From contig NC_003279.8 of NCBI RefSeq assembly GCF_000002985.6, forward strand, positions 2,418,001 through 2,482,000: a stretch of 64,000 bases of DNA. Direction: 5' to 3'. Shown here piece after piece: positions 20,317 to 31,083 of this stretch (positions within the stretch are counted from its first letter, which is position 1; each line of letters begins with the position of its first letter). Below the pieces are notes generated by a model that ran no database searches, was not told the origin of the DNA, and was given only the letters and a program-made list of their open reading frames with translations. The translations under genes and the position numbers were made by a program. This DNA is from Caenorhabditis elegans. Its lineage: Eukaryota > Nematoda > Chromadorea > Rhabditida > Rhabditidae.

Positions 20317-22204
20317 CCCTATGATTTACTATATTTAAAGCGCTTATTCCGTTTGTCCATAGTTTGTAGTTTATGTAGTCTTTGTAGTCTGTGAAGTTTT
20401 GGCTTCTGGATAGTGAGTTGGGGTAAGTGTAGGGATATAGTAGTACTGTAAGATTACGGTAGTTTCAGAAAAGTAGTTTTCAGCCCCAGAAATCGGGGGC
20501 CGCGCTGGAGGTGCGGTCCACGGTTCGTTATGATATAAAGGGAAACTGCGAAAAAATTCGAGGAAGTTCGAGAAAATTTGAATGAAAAACGCAAAAAGTT
20601 CACGTGGGGGCGGAGCCTATTTTCAGAACATATTTTCGGTTTGCTATTTACAGTTTCAAGGTCTATAAAAATTTACTTTGATTTGACAAATTCCAGTTTG
20701 AGTACAGATTATCGTTTTATCATCAATTTAACAAACAGTCTGACTGAAAAACTTTCTCAATTGCAGCTTTTTGTATGTCACACAATTTACAATATTTTCT
20801 GGAAACATATGATAATGGACGGCAACCAGTATGAAGCTATTTTCCTCAACTACTTTCGTGGAATTTTCCCCAATGCAGATAATCTGAATGTGAAATGCGT
20901 GAAGCGGATGAGTGAACAACAAGTTAGTTTTGTTATTAAATTTCACTGCCACTTGCAGGATTTTGGAAAAAAAACACAGCTTCTTTGGGGTGTGTACACA
21001 TTTTCTGTCTAACTTTTATTCAAATATGTCTATCAACTTAATTGATTTAATTACTTTGTTGGGAGCATCACTAGAACTGTACCTGGCTTTCCGATCAGAC
21101 AAATGAAAATAATGAATCAATCAGCTGGGTAACGTAAGGAATGTTTTAAAGGTGAAGGTCTAAGTGTATAAAAATAGTAGAACGTTTTTTGGCTCGCTTT
21201 CAAAATTACAATTGGAGGAAACTAAGTTAGCGCCACTTTCTGACTGAAAACAATTATTGTAAACTTGTTTGGAAAACACTATATTTGATAATTTTAGAAT
21301 CACATTTGTACTTTTAAACAACTCCCTCACTGACCGTACTATGTACACCTTTATTGAAACAAATATTGACTTTAAACCATTTTTTGAATTAAAAAAAAAG
21401 TCAGCGATTAGTCTATTCAGCGGCCCCTTTCTCACTTTTGAAATGATTTCTTTGTTAAAATATTTTTACTATATAGAGGGCTAGTTCTACAAAATTTATT
21501 TATAGATGCTAGGAAGAAAACAAACTAAATAGCAATCTAGTCACGCTCCGTAAAACGAAACGAGGAAATGTTATATTTTCAGATGAAAACAACCATTTCC
21601 CGACATGGAATGCGCTGCACAGTACTGAATGGCAAAGATAAAATAAGCAGTTACACGGTAAAGAAAATAGTCGAAACTCCTGGCAAGAGAGAATATTACG
21701 GTGTTCGTGATATATTCGCGTTCAAGCTGCTTGACATGATGGGAGTTGGACCCAAAGTTCATTTTGTTTCGAATGGAGAAGTTGGAGACGACGTTGGATT
21801 ATTCATTGTTACAGAAGATGGTCAGTTGTCGGCTTGTACGAGGCTTCTGAATCCCTCTTTATTTGAAAAATAGTTTTTTATCGAACTGCTTTGCATGTCT
21901 GAGTATTTATCTTGCATACTCAAATCGGTTTAAATACATTCAAGGCCAATATTTACACAAATATGGTAACGTTTGTGCACCTATTGACTGAACAAAATAC
22001 CTGAACCAATTTGATATGCGACAAATTTTATTCATATATGCAAAACAGTGCGATGATCTCAAAAGTGGTAAAATAATCGTATGAAAATGAGATTAATGAT
22101 TAGAGACAATACGAAAAACTTTGTGAAGAGGGAACAATTACAGCTACTTTGGAAATATTTCTGAATTTGGGACTTAGGACTTGACAATATCCGATTAGCC
22201 CACA

Positions 22205-22612
22205 CTAAGATTTACAAATACCTAGATCTCTATTTGTGAAAAAGTGTCTTCTTAATTTGGTTTTGCACTTTGCCCAGATGAATTTTGTTTTTGTGCGAGC
22301 CAGCATTCGCTCAATGAATTTTCTATCAATAGCCATTCTTTGAGATACAAGGGACAATAAATCGTTGCGTTGGGCTGCATTTTTGTAGTCTGGATTAACC
22401 GTTCGAATGTATCTGCCTTTTTGTCTACTATACAGATTGCTTGTGGATGAATTTTGCACTAATTCAATTTCCTTAATGTCTTTCTTTTTTAATGGACTAC
22501 TGAGTTCTGTACCATACTTTAGAATTGGGCGTACAAATTTTTTATACAACAATAGGTGTAGTCTAGTCCTAGAACTACATAGCTTTTCCAGCGTTGCGTG
22601 ACTTAACGATGG
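22205..22612 (-). pseudogene. non-LTR retrotransposon remnant (reverse transcriptase C-terminal region)
   Basis: Minus-strand frame RTRLHLLLYKKFVRPILKYG then TELSSPLKKKDIKEIELVQN. LYKxxVRPxLEYG...KKxDIxxIExVQ is the conserved segment after the reverse transcriptase core in CR1/jockey-type LINEs. Only this ~130-residue tail survives, with stops just upstream. A second remnant of the same kind is at 27525-27866. Confidence 0.75.
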
Positions 22613-22795
22613 CTTTATCTGAACTCTAGATGTCGCACTAATTCGTTTTTTTTCACAGGACTACCTTCTATTTTTTAGTCTAGGTGGATTGTTTTAGGTC
22701 TAAGTGATATAAATACTGTTTTGCTGTTGTTCTGAGCTAATTTTGACGTTTTGGACGATGCAACAACATTGTCAACAGCTTCTTACAGTGCATTT

Positions 22796-22955
22796 TTCTT
22801 CCACTTCTACGTCTTTAAAGGTGCGCGCATTTATACAAAATGGTCCCGTCATTGGTCGCGCCACGCGCTCAACAAATCAATGGGATGCGCGTGGCGAGAC
22901 CATTGCGCGAAAATGCGCGCGCTTTTAAAGTCGTAGAAGTGGGAAAAAAGCACTG
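22796..22955. mobile_element. Tc1/mariner-type MITE (160 bp)
   Basis: Ends CAGTGCATTTTTCTTCCACT and, inverted, GTGGGAAAAAAGCACTG, flanked by TA on both sides (22794-22795 and 22956-22957). CAGTG-type ends with TA targets are typical of Tc1-family elements. The arms are complementary over ~50 bp. No coding capacity. Confidence 0.85.
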
Positions 22956-23596
22956 TACAAAGCGAGGTTATCAGTTCTGCTAGTGTTTTTGGTAGGGGTA
23001 TACAAAATTCCACATTCAGCTTTTTTGAAGAGTTTCCTATTTTGACTTAAAAAGTTTGGTCCGACAAAAATAAAACAACCCAACAAATTAGATATTCATT
23101 TAAGTGTATGCTCACAAGTTTTTTTTCTATAAGTTGGAAGTGTGGTATACGGCCAAACGCCTTACTGAAAAATTCAGTAACATTTGAGATTTTTGTCGTC
23201 TTACTTCAAACCTTCCTATCTCGGCCACCAATTTTTTTTGATAAAAAATGTTCAACTGCAAAGTTGTTTTTTTCAAAACATGGGCTACAACTTGTTAGTT
23301 GGTCAATTTCTTATAAAAAATTTTTTTCCGCGGAGTTATAGGTCTTCGGAGGCAACAAGTGCTAGTGATATGTTCGGAAACTTACTACGTTTTTTTGAAA
23401 ATTCACGGAAAAATAAAATTTTCCAAAACCTTCTATGAGAACTCTTAAACTCATTTTTTAGCTGAAAATTAAAACTCGAAACGTTGAAAAATGTATTTGA
23501 AGCTTGTTTTGTGACGCTGAAACTTGCTCTACTTATTTTCGAAAACCACTGAATTTCTACATACTTTGAGAAAAGTTCCAAAAAGTAGGTGTTCAT

Positions 23597-24074
23597 CAGG
23601 GCTGTGCGGCAACCGGGATTTTCGGCAACCGGCAATTGCCGAAGCTGCCGAACTCAAAAATTTTCGGCAACCGGCAACTTTCGATTGCCGAAATTTCGGC
23701 AACTTTTCGGCAACCGGCAACCAAGTTTTAAATTTTTTTTTGTTAAAATTATATTTTTGAGCGTTTTGGCAAAAAATAATGGTCGTTTTCTCGTTTACGG
23801 CGAAATATTAGCATTTTTCAGGCTCTCCGAATGCTCTTTCTGAGCTATCAATGAACGTTTGACATTGATATCGGCAGATGCCGAAGTTGCCGAACTCCAA
23901 GATGTTCGGCAACCGACAATTGCCGAAGTTGCCGAACCCCAAAATTTTCGGCAACCGGCAATTGTCGAAGTTGCCGATTCCAAAAAATTTCGGCAACCGG
24001 CAACTTTTGGTTGCCGAAACTTCGGCAACTTTTCGGCAACCGGCAACTCGGTTGCCGGTTGCCGCACAGCCCTG
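23597..24074. mobile_element. hAT-type MITE (478 bp) made of CGGCAACCGG units
   Basis: Ends CAGGGCTGTGCGGCAACCGG and CCGGTTGCCGCACAGCCCTG with a perfect 8-bp duplication GTGTTCAT (23589-23596 and 24075-24082). The interior is repeated TTGCCGAA / TTCGGCAACCGGCAA words in both arms. No ORF is meaningful inside. Confidence 0.92.
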
Positions 24075-26472
24075 GTGTTCATGAACACCTGCTTTTTGTA
24101 ATTTTTCTCAATTTGAATCAATTACAACTGTTTTAAACAACATTCAGAAAAAAATGCTCTCCGGTTACCAAACAAGACTCTTTATTTAGTTCGGGTTCCC
24201 CCATCCCCCAATACTTTGGATTATTTTAGAGCCCGAGTTCGACACATCGCGTCCTCGGAAAATACGTTCTATGGAACGCTTTTTCCTATACTTGTTAAGC
24301 ATTCCCAATACGAGATATGGAGCCGACGGAAACGGAAGATTTGTGATACACGACTTTGTGGTATTTTTTAATAATTTGTTCTAACTTTTATTCTAAATTT
24401 CAATGAAACCATAAACTTTGAAATGCTGAAACTGCACATTTTTTCTCTAAAAACTAATAAAGTATTTACATATCAAAACAAAGAAATTCAAAAAGTTTTT
24501 AAAAGTTTTTATGGTATTTGGTGATTTTGACACTATAATAATGGCTTTTTATATTTTTCCCACTGGCGTTACTCTATTTTAAAAATTATAAAATCAGAGG
24601 TGTGTGGCAAGTTTTGGCCGTTGATTTTCGAAAAACAGTGTACGGTTTAAGAAAAATTATTTTCAGATTAGCACATCGCCTCAATCAAGTTATGCCCCAA
24701 ATTTCATGAGATTGCACAGCCACGGTGTTGAGAGAAGCAGAAAAACTGGAAGACAATGCTTCGAACGATGGGCAATAAATAAAATGATTGATGATGCAGA
24801 CATGGCTATTGGTCAGGAAAAAGCATTGATTGATGGAGACATCGAATTGAATAACGATAATGATTATTGGACATATGTGAGTCTTGTCAGAGAGAATGTT
24901 AAAATACTTTATGATACTATTCATTCTAATAGTAAGAAATAAAATTATTGATGAATGCATGATTATTACAAATGAGAAAACTCTTGACACAGAACATCTA
25001 AAATTTGTCTGCTTTGTTTGTTTCGGACTGAAGCGTAGGCTTACACTCTAAGTTTCAGATCGTTTCCGGAATCAATTCACACTAATAAATAAAGTATGCG
25101 CTCTTGAAGGAGAACATCTACAAACTTGAATAGAGTTAACATGATCTCAAAAGACCAAATTTCATAAAAACACTTTTTGAAATTTCCTCAAAAATCTCCA
25201 ACTTTTACAGAGGATCGAAAATGAGCTGAATTTTGGCAAAACCTGAAATTTCGCTTTTAAGAAACATTTTAAGAAAACACAATGAATTTCTTTGATTTTT
25301 CTTCGAAAGAACACTGTTAAAAGTGAGCTTAAAACGCAATAACAGATGGAATAAGAAATTGGCCTTATGAGCTTATAGAATTCTTAACTCAAATTTTTTC
25401 TCCGGTCAATTTTTGAGAAAAACTAATTCAGAAACTAGGATTTTTTGCACATATATAAACCGAAATAATGTGTCTACCAGGAATGCGCAAGAAATTGTTT
25501 TGTCAGTAAACAAGAAGCAAGAATTCTTGGGTAAAAATACCAAGAAAATTTCAAGAAATCCAAAAGGTCATTTACTAATTATAGCAAAAAGGTCATGTTG
25601 GAAAAAAAACTTTTCGGAGAGAGATAAATCAACAAGATTTGGTGATAATTACAACACATTTAATTGTTAACAAGCATATAAAGAACGAAAGAACACTTTT
25701 TAAAGTGAGCCGTATTGCATGCAATACTAATTTTCAATTGGTCCGTAGGTGTGCAAGACTAATTTTCGAAAACCCAATAGAAAAAACCTGACTTGAAACA
25801 GTCCAAATCATGCAAAATACATACTTTTCTATTATTTTATAAATTATGTGCACACTTCACTACTTAGCTAAAAAGTGACGAAACAGTTGAAGTTTTTACA
25901 AAATATTTCTGCAGATTTTTGATTGGGCCGTAGAGGTGCAAGACTAATACATAGAGGAAATATGGTAAATGACTTTTGATACAAGTCACTCTGCGGCTAC
26001 AAAAGAGGCTTAAAGGTGGAGTAGCGCCGGTCGGGAAAGTGCTAAAAACCACTCAAATTGTGCCAAAATGACCGAATATCATGATAAAACTAGATTTTTT
26101 GTTTTAAAAACATATTTGTGGCTGATCTTCTTTTTCAGAAACTAATTCCCATAGTTTTCATCCAATTTTTAGAAGAAACTAAAAAACTTGAATTTATACC
26201 TTATAATCATTAGAGCCAGGGCTGGGACTTTTTCGTTTTCGCGTTTTCGTTTTTTCGTCATTTTCGGGGTATTGACGAAAACGAATTTTTTCGTTTTTGT
26301 TTTCGAAAATGTCCGAAAAACGAAAATAAAACGAATTTATTTAAATTTGGTTTTTTTCACTTTTTTTTTTGAACTTTCGCCGAATTTTTGCTCTCCGGTG
26401 TAGATTTTTTGTTCTCCGGTGTGGGGTAATGGAAGAAACAACTAATTTTTCACTTTTTAAGTAATATCTGAT

Positions 26473-26591
26473 TACCGTATATTCTCTATTAGTGCTGCAT
26501 GCAACATTAATTTCCAGGCGCTTTTCGAATGCAGCACTACTTGAGACTGCTGTACTACTGGAGATGCAGCACTAATAGAGAATATACGGTA
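26473..26591. mobile_element. short copy of the TACCGTATATTC MITE
   Basis: TACCGTATATTCTCTATTAG then TGCTGCAT on the left; the inverse ends at 26591. At 119 bp it is about a third of the copy at 7698-8077 but has the same terminal sequence, which confirms the family ends. Confidence 0.88.
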
Positions 26592-27524
26592 GTTTGTGAG
26601 AAGTTTTCGAATAAAAATTTAAAAAAATTTTGATACCAGCAATTTAAAAAAAACGAAAACTTTTTAAAATCAGCACAAATTTCTTAGATATTGTAGAAAA
26701 AGTTTTATTTGTAGCTTGAATGAATTTCTAGCCAAATTCGATGCTTTCGATAAGCCAGCCCAACATTCTTTGGAGCTTTGAACACAGCCTGTTTGTGAAA
26801 AACCGTTTTGACGGCTCGAAAATTGCCATTGGTTTTTGGTGTTTGATGGATTTATATATCGCGTTCCTACATTGCAGCTTTCTATCATGTTTCCGCACAA
26901 TTTTCTAACACTAATTTTTGTTGTCTTGATTGCTCTCCGTTCATCATTACTATCCGTTGCGCCAAATCTGCTTCGCGCTTAATAAATGTTGAATAAAAAG
27001 AAGTGCTAAGTATGTCAACTACAAAAAGCGTTGTAGGGTGCTTTTTGTGATATTTTTTCAGTGGTTTTTCTCCCGATTTCGGAACTCCGTGTATTGAGAG
27101 ATTTTAGTGTTGATGTAACTTGACAGCTGCGTTTCTTCTTGTATGTTCGTTTTTTAGATTTCGCTGAATTATATGTGTAAGTGAATAATGTTTAGACAGT
27201 GCAATTTTATCTTCTCAAGTTAATAAATCATGCTCCCATCATTTTATCAAACTTTTTAAATAACCCTTTCAAACATTTTGGCAATATGGAAGATAATAAA
27301 TAGCTTTGAAAAATAAAGTACCCTATAAATAAAGTACTCAAAAAATGTTTTCGAAGGATACATGTTTAAAAAACCAGCCATTGTTCATTTCATCGAGTTT
27401 TCGTTGAAAATCATCGATAATGGCTCCAAGTGTAACCAATGAACACAGGAAAAAATTAATAAATGCATCGAAATTTAAACTTTCGCACATTGCCACACAT
27501 TAGAACAGTAACAAACCAAAGCTC

Positions 27525-27866
27525 ATGACTTTGTTGTATAAAACATTCGTTAGACCCTTATTGGAGTATAGAACTGTAATAACTAATCTACTGAAAAAGT
27601 CCGATATAAGAGCTATAGAGGTTGTGCAAAACTCGTTTACAAGAAGACGCCCCTACAATAGAACGCTAGGAAAATATGTATCTGCAACCGATCCAGACTA
27701 TAAATCATCGATCGCAACGAACTATTCGAACACCACTCTGAAGGGAAGACGCTCTATAACCGATCGAAAAACGATTGTAAAAATTATGAACAGTAGAATA
27801 GATATCAAAGTACCTGAAAACAAAATAAATCGCAGTAAGAAAAAATTCTTCTGGTGCAAATATTAA
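27525..27866 (+). pseudogene. non-LTR retrotransposon remnant (second copy)
   Basis: Frame begins MTLLYKTFVRPLLEYRTVIT and continues KKSDIRAIEVVQNSFTRR. It shares LYKxFVRPxLxY and DIxxIExVQNS with the 22205-22612 remnant but is on the opposite strand and diverged. Only the C-terminal ~110 codons remain. Confidence 0.75.
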
Positions 27867-27944
27867 ACTAAACTAATAATAAGGAAACACTTTTTTGTTA
27901 ACCTAACACTTACAAATCCTCAATTTCTCAAAAATGTAACAGAA

Positions 27945-28254
27945 AAAAATTTATTGAGGAGCAAGAACTATGATTATAACTGATCAATTGCCAATTGATC
28001 AGTTATAATCATAGTTCTTGCTCCTTAATCAATTTTTTGGTACTTTTCCTTTTCTACCCCGCATTTTTCTGGAACATTTTCTTTGATAAAAACGTGAACT
28101 TTTTCTGTATCTTAAGCTGAGTAATTCTGTTTTCTAAGCCTAAAAATGAAAATAGTATTAAAATGAACATTCACGTGAGAATTAAATTCGAATAATTCAA
28201 TAATTTGAATATTCTTTTAAAAATACGGGGTAGAAAAGGTAAAGTACCAATTTT
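27945..28254. repeat. two foldbacks: a near-perfect 88-bp hairpin and a wider arm pair
   Basis: GAGCAAGAACTATGATTATA at 27959 is mirrored by TATAATCATAGTTCTTGCTC ending ~28023, joined through AACTGATCAATTGCCAATTG with almost no loop. Next to it GGTACTTTTCCTTTTCTACC at 28040 pairs with GGTAGAAAAGGTAAAGTACC at about 28230-28249. Confidence 0.8.
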
Positions 28255-28739
28255 TTTTATTATGAAAAAATATGAAAAAGTCGAAATTTTGCAAAAAAAA
28301 TTCTAACTAAATCTTGAAATTTTTCTGAATATTCAAATTTTCCCGAAGAGATCTCACGAAAACCCGGATTTTTTCATTTCTACGCCTCACCCCACTGCGA
28401 AGCCTGGAAATTCGGAGATTTGCTAGTCCATTCCGCTAGATAAAATCTCCGAAAAATGTATGGTGACTCGATAAAATTACTATTTTTCAATAAATTTTGA
28501 AAAATAATATCAGTACCAACGGAAACGTGGTAAAAACTTTTAAAAAAGTTTTCTCAGAAATTCAAAATTTTAGAGACACCCCACGGAACAAATAAATTAC
28601 TGTTTCCGTGGAATTGGAAAAGTGATCAAAAAAAATACGTAAGCACGAATCACGTGAAGATGTCGATACAAGATAATGAGCAACGTCAAAAATTTGAGGA
28701 ATTCAAACTTTTAATTTATTCCCAACTATTATTTCTATT

Positions 28740-30367
28740 ATGTCCCTACAGTTGAAGTTGATTCGCGATGGGTTTCCTGCACAAAATGTACCAATACGAG
28801 TAGCCAAAAGTCACGTTACAAAAGAGGTTTGTTATTATATTTCCGTGTAAAATATGAACACATATGTTTCAGAAGCGTCTGTTTGAAGTCGGAAAAGAGC
28901 TGCAACTTATTTTGGATTTTCCTATGATCACTTGAGATGCAGCTACAAGGATTACATTCTGGTCTTAAACGACAGAAGAGTCAATGAAGTTATCAAGACA
29001 GATGTGTTTCCATTACATTTCGTAAGTATTAAATGGACAGAATAGAAAGATTAACTTTTATTTCAATTAGTAGCAAGCCTGGTGGTTTTTCGATTTTTTT
29101 TTGAAATTCAATTCAATATAGAAAAATAATTCAATACAATATTTTTCAGTCACACAAATTCTCTTCCACTTTTTCCCAATGTGCAACCATTATTGATCAA
29201 TGCATTGAAGAAATCGGACATGAGGATTGGGATATAAGAAATCGAGAGAAAATTCAGAAATCTAATTATTACCTCCATATTCTAACAGAACACCTCTTTT
29301 TCGATTCCTATCCAATGCTCACATACTATCGTGATTTGTTCTCTTTGAAGCTGGCTTCATGTCTGGATATGGAATATTCGAGCTTTGAAAATGCGACGAA
29401 AATAAACTTTCGAGAATTTTTCCCGGAAGCGAGAAGTCTTACTTTTAGTAAAAAACCGGACGCAAAACAAGGAATGCAGGTGAGACAGTTTTCTGCTTTA
29501 CAGCTGGCCTATTTTAGAATGCACCCTTTTTAGCTTATAAATTTACCCATTTTGAGCTGATTTTGAGTTTTTCTCATTTTGCAGGGAGGCGGAATGTTAA
29601 AGATGCTCATCGACGAAAAAGAGACAATATTCTATATAAAAGCATTCACAGGACTCAATGAGGAAAATGCTATCAAGTTAAATGAATTAGTTGTGTGCAA
29701 GATCCTTCATCGAATGGGCAAGGGACCAAATTATTGGTTTTATATTAATAACCATTTTTCAAAAAAGGCCGTCTACATGGCAAGTAAAGAAGGTAACGAT
29801 TCATATTTTTTGCTCCAGAAATTTTGAATTTTCAGTTGTTGGATGCGGATGAAAACGGAGGTGTTTTGGAAGATTATATGGAATCTGACGTTAGATTGAT
29901 TGAATCCGTTCTTCGTATAAGCGATCTTCATGATACCAACTACGGAGTGAACTCTGAAGGAGTGCTTCAGATTGTTGATTTTCAAGCGGTACCGGAAGTA
30001 AGTGGACCATTCCGAAAACATGGATTATTTATCATCGTTGTTTCAGAAGAAATTGAAATATTATATCAGCAAAACTGATCCGCTCGACGCTGACTTTTCG
30101 GACTCGGAAACGTCTACATCATCAGGTCGTACATCGTCTTCTTCCGATTCAGAGACATGCAATTCCGTCAAAACTGATCGTCGCAGAGCTCTAGAATCCT
30201 TTGTGCAAATTTATGGAAATACATTTCGCGGAATTGTGAAGGAGTCAGCGGATGAGATCCGAGGCTTCGCCAATCTTCTTCAAGATAATCATGTGGAATA
30301 CTTGGACAATATTGATGACTACGTGGAGAAAGTCATCAACAACTTCGAAGTTCTCTGCGAACTTTGA
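28740..30367 (+). pseudogene. paralogue B of an unrecognised family, one frameshift (possible gene)
   Basis: Six exons: 28740-28826, 28873-29021, 29150-29479, 29585-29792, 29819-29997, 30047-30367. The start is MSLQLKLIRDGFPAQNVPIR; the end, EVLCEL, follows a Ser/Thr/Asp-rich stretch. Good splice sites and a near AATAAA (30394) argue for a real gene. Exon 2 however needs one extra base near 28893-28897, in the run GGAAAAGAG, to pass from KRLFEVGK into AATYFGFSYDHLRCSYKDYI; without it the frame stops. Exon order and the GKGPNYWFYI block match the broken copy at 20.7-24.9 kb. No catalytic motif was recognised. It may be a young pseudogene or a gene with an exon boundary I missed. Confidence 0.7.
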
Positions 30368-30393
30368 ATGTTAATTTGCGTTTTCTAGGATTG

Positions 30394-30399
30394 AATAAA
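30394..30399 (+). terminator. poly(A) signal AATAAA of paralogue B
   Basis: AATAAA lies 27 bases after the stop codon at 30367, the usual distance in nematode genes. Confidence 0.6.
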
Positions 30400-30535
30400 A
30401 GTTCAAGAATAGTTCAATTTTAAGATGTTTGATTAAAGCCAATGTGTGGAAACAGGAAATAACGAAAGTGTATGAAAAAAAATCAACAATTAAACTAGTT
30501 CATTAAAGGTCCCTTGCTTGGAGTAGAATTGTTCA

Positions 30536-30735
30536 TTACTCCTTCTTCTCTTCAGGTTCTCCTTGAGCGGAAGAGCAGCGGCAGGAGCTCCTGCAGCAGC
30601 CGGCTCCATCGTCGAAAATTTTCCTTCGGCAGAAGTTGCTCTTTTTTCTTTCTACCGCATTGGACGAGCAGAGAGCTTCCAGCGAAGAAGAGGACGACGA
30701 GGAGCGCCAAAAGTGAATACATCTCGTGTTGGTCA
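30536..30735 (-). pseudogene. small single-pass membrane peptide gene, frameshifted
   Basis: The minus strand reads MYSLLALLVVLFFAGSSLLV QCGRKKK in one frame, then AAAGAPAAA in a second and QGEPEEKKE-stop in a third. Taken together this resembles the small nematode proteins with a hydrophobic N-terminal segment, a KKK stop-transfer, an Ala/Pro spacer and an acidic-lysine tail. Two frame changes suggest decay. As it stands the first frame ends at 30552 as LPLLFRSRRT. Family assignment is tentative. Confidence 0.4.
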
Positions 30736-30984
30736 AGGCGGTTCTTCGAGTTCAAACGAACCAAAAACAATTGTCACGTGGAATCACTTGGAGACTTGTG
30801 TGCAACTTGCAAATAATTTATAAATCATGCTATGGATTGCTGGTGCGCGAATAATATTTCATAGGTATTTTACAAACCGCAAATCACCTGTACGCAAACC
30901 ACAAACTTTCCAGAAAATCATTAAAACTCGCAAGCTGAATAAGGCGAAGAAGTGTCAGCTTCGATCCATCCAAATGTGCAACGA

Positions 30985-31083
30985 GCAACATGGTGCAATA
31001 GAACTTTGAATGTACCTAAATCAACGAAAAAGACCGCTATGACAAGGCAAAGTTGGAAAAATTGGTGATTTTAGTTGAAATTA
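30985..31083. repeat. duplicated ubxn-1/innexin junction, copy 2, left part
   Basis: CATGGTGCAATAGAACTTTG then ACCTAAATCAACGAAAAAGA corresponds to ubxn-1 intron 4 at 17347-17390 (TGGTGCAATTTGACTTTAAA, CCTAAATCAACGAAAAAAAC). The copy is interrupted at 31083 by the TIR element and resumes at 33734. Confidence 0.8.

Larger units (their letters stand above)
20653..24942 (+). pseudogene. paralogue A of an unrecognised gene family, broken by insertions
   Basis: Three coding blocks in the order of the gene at 28740-30367. Block 1 (to 20922) ends IFPNADNLNVKCVKRMSEQQ before a GTTAGT donor. Block 2 (21583-21820) has AFKLLDMMGVGPKVHFVSNG, matching VCKILHRMGKGPNYWFYINN of copy B. Block 3 (24667-24942) ends DTIHSNSKK. 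The exon corresponding to copy B exon 5 is missing, blocks 2 and 3 do not join in phase, and 2.8 kb of foreign DNA lies between them. The pattern indicates a decaying duplicate. No known domain was identified. Confidence 0.6.
24943..28739. other. spacer rich in repeat fragments, no intact gene
   Basis: Holds a fragment beginning CAGGGCTGGGAC at 26217 (hAT-like left end without a matching right end), the MITE at 26473-26591, LINE remnant 27525-27866 and foldbacks at 27945-28254. The piece at 25990-26060 (AAAGGTGGAGTAGCGCCGGT) looks like one end of a dispersed repeat. A possibly degraded coding region on the minus strand at 26670-26990 could not be identified. Confidence 0.5.

Noticed and set aside
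23336..24121. Several ORFs with RQPATxx and NFGNFSATGN repeats
   Set aside because: They follow the CGGCAACCGG words of the MITE at 23597-24074 and occur in all frames.
26217..26410. Further hAT-type element starting CAGGGCTGGGAC
   Set aside because: No matching right end or 8-bp duplication could be found, so its limits cannot be supported.
26670..26990. Possible degraded transposase or host exon on the minus strand
   Set aside because: Protein-like words appear in more than one frame, but stops interrupt all of them and no family could be recognised.
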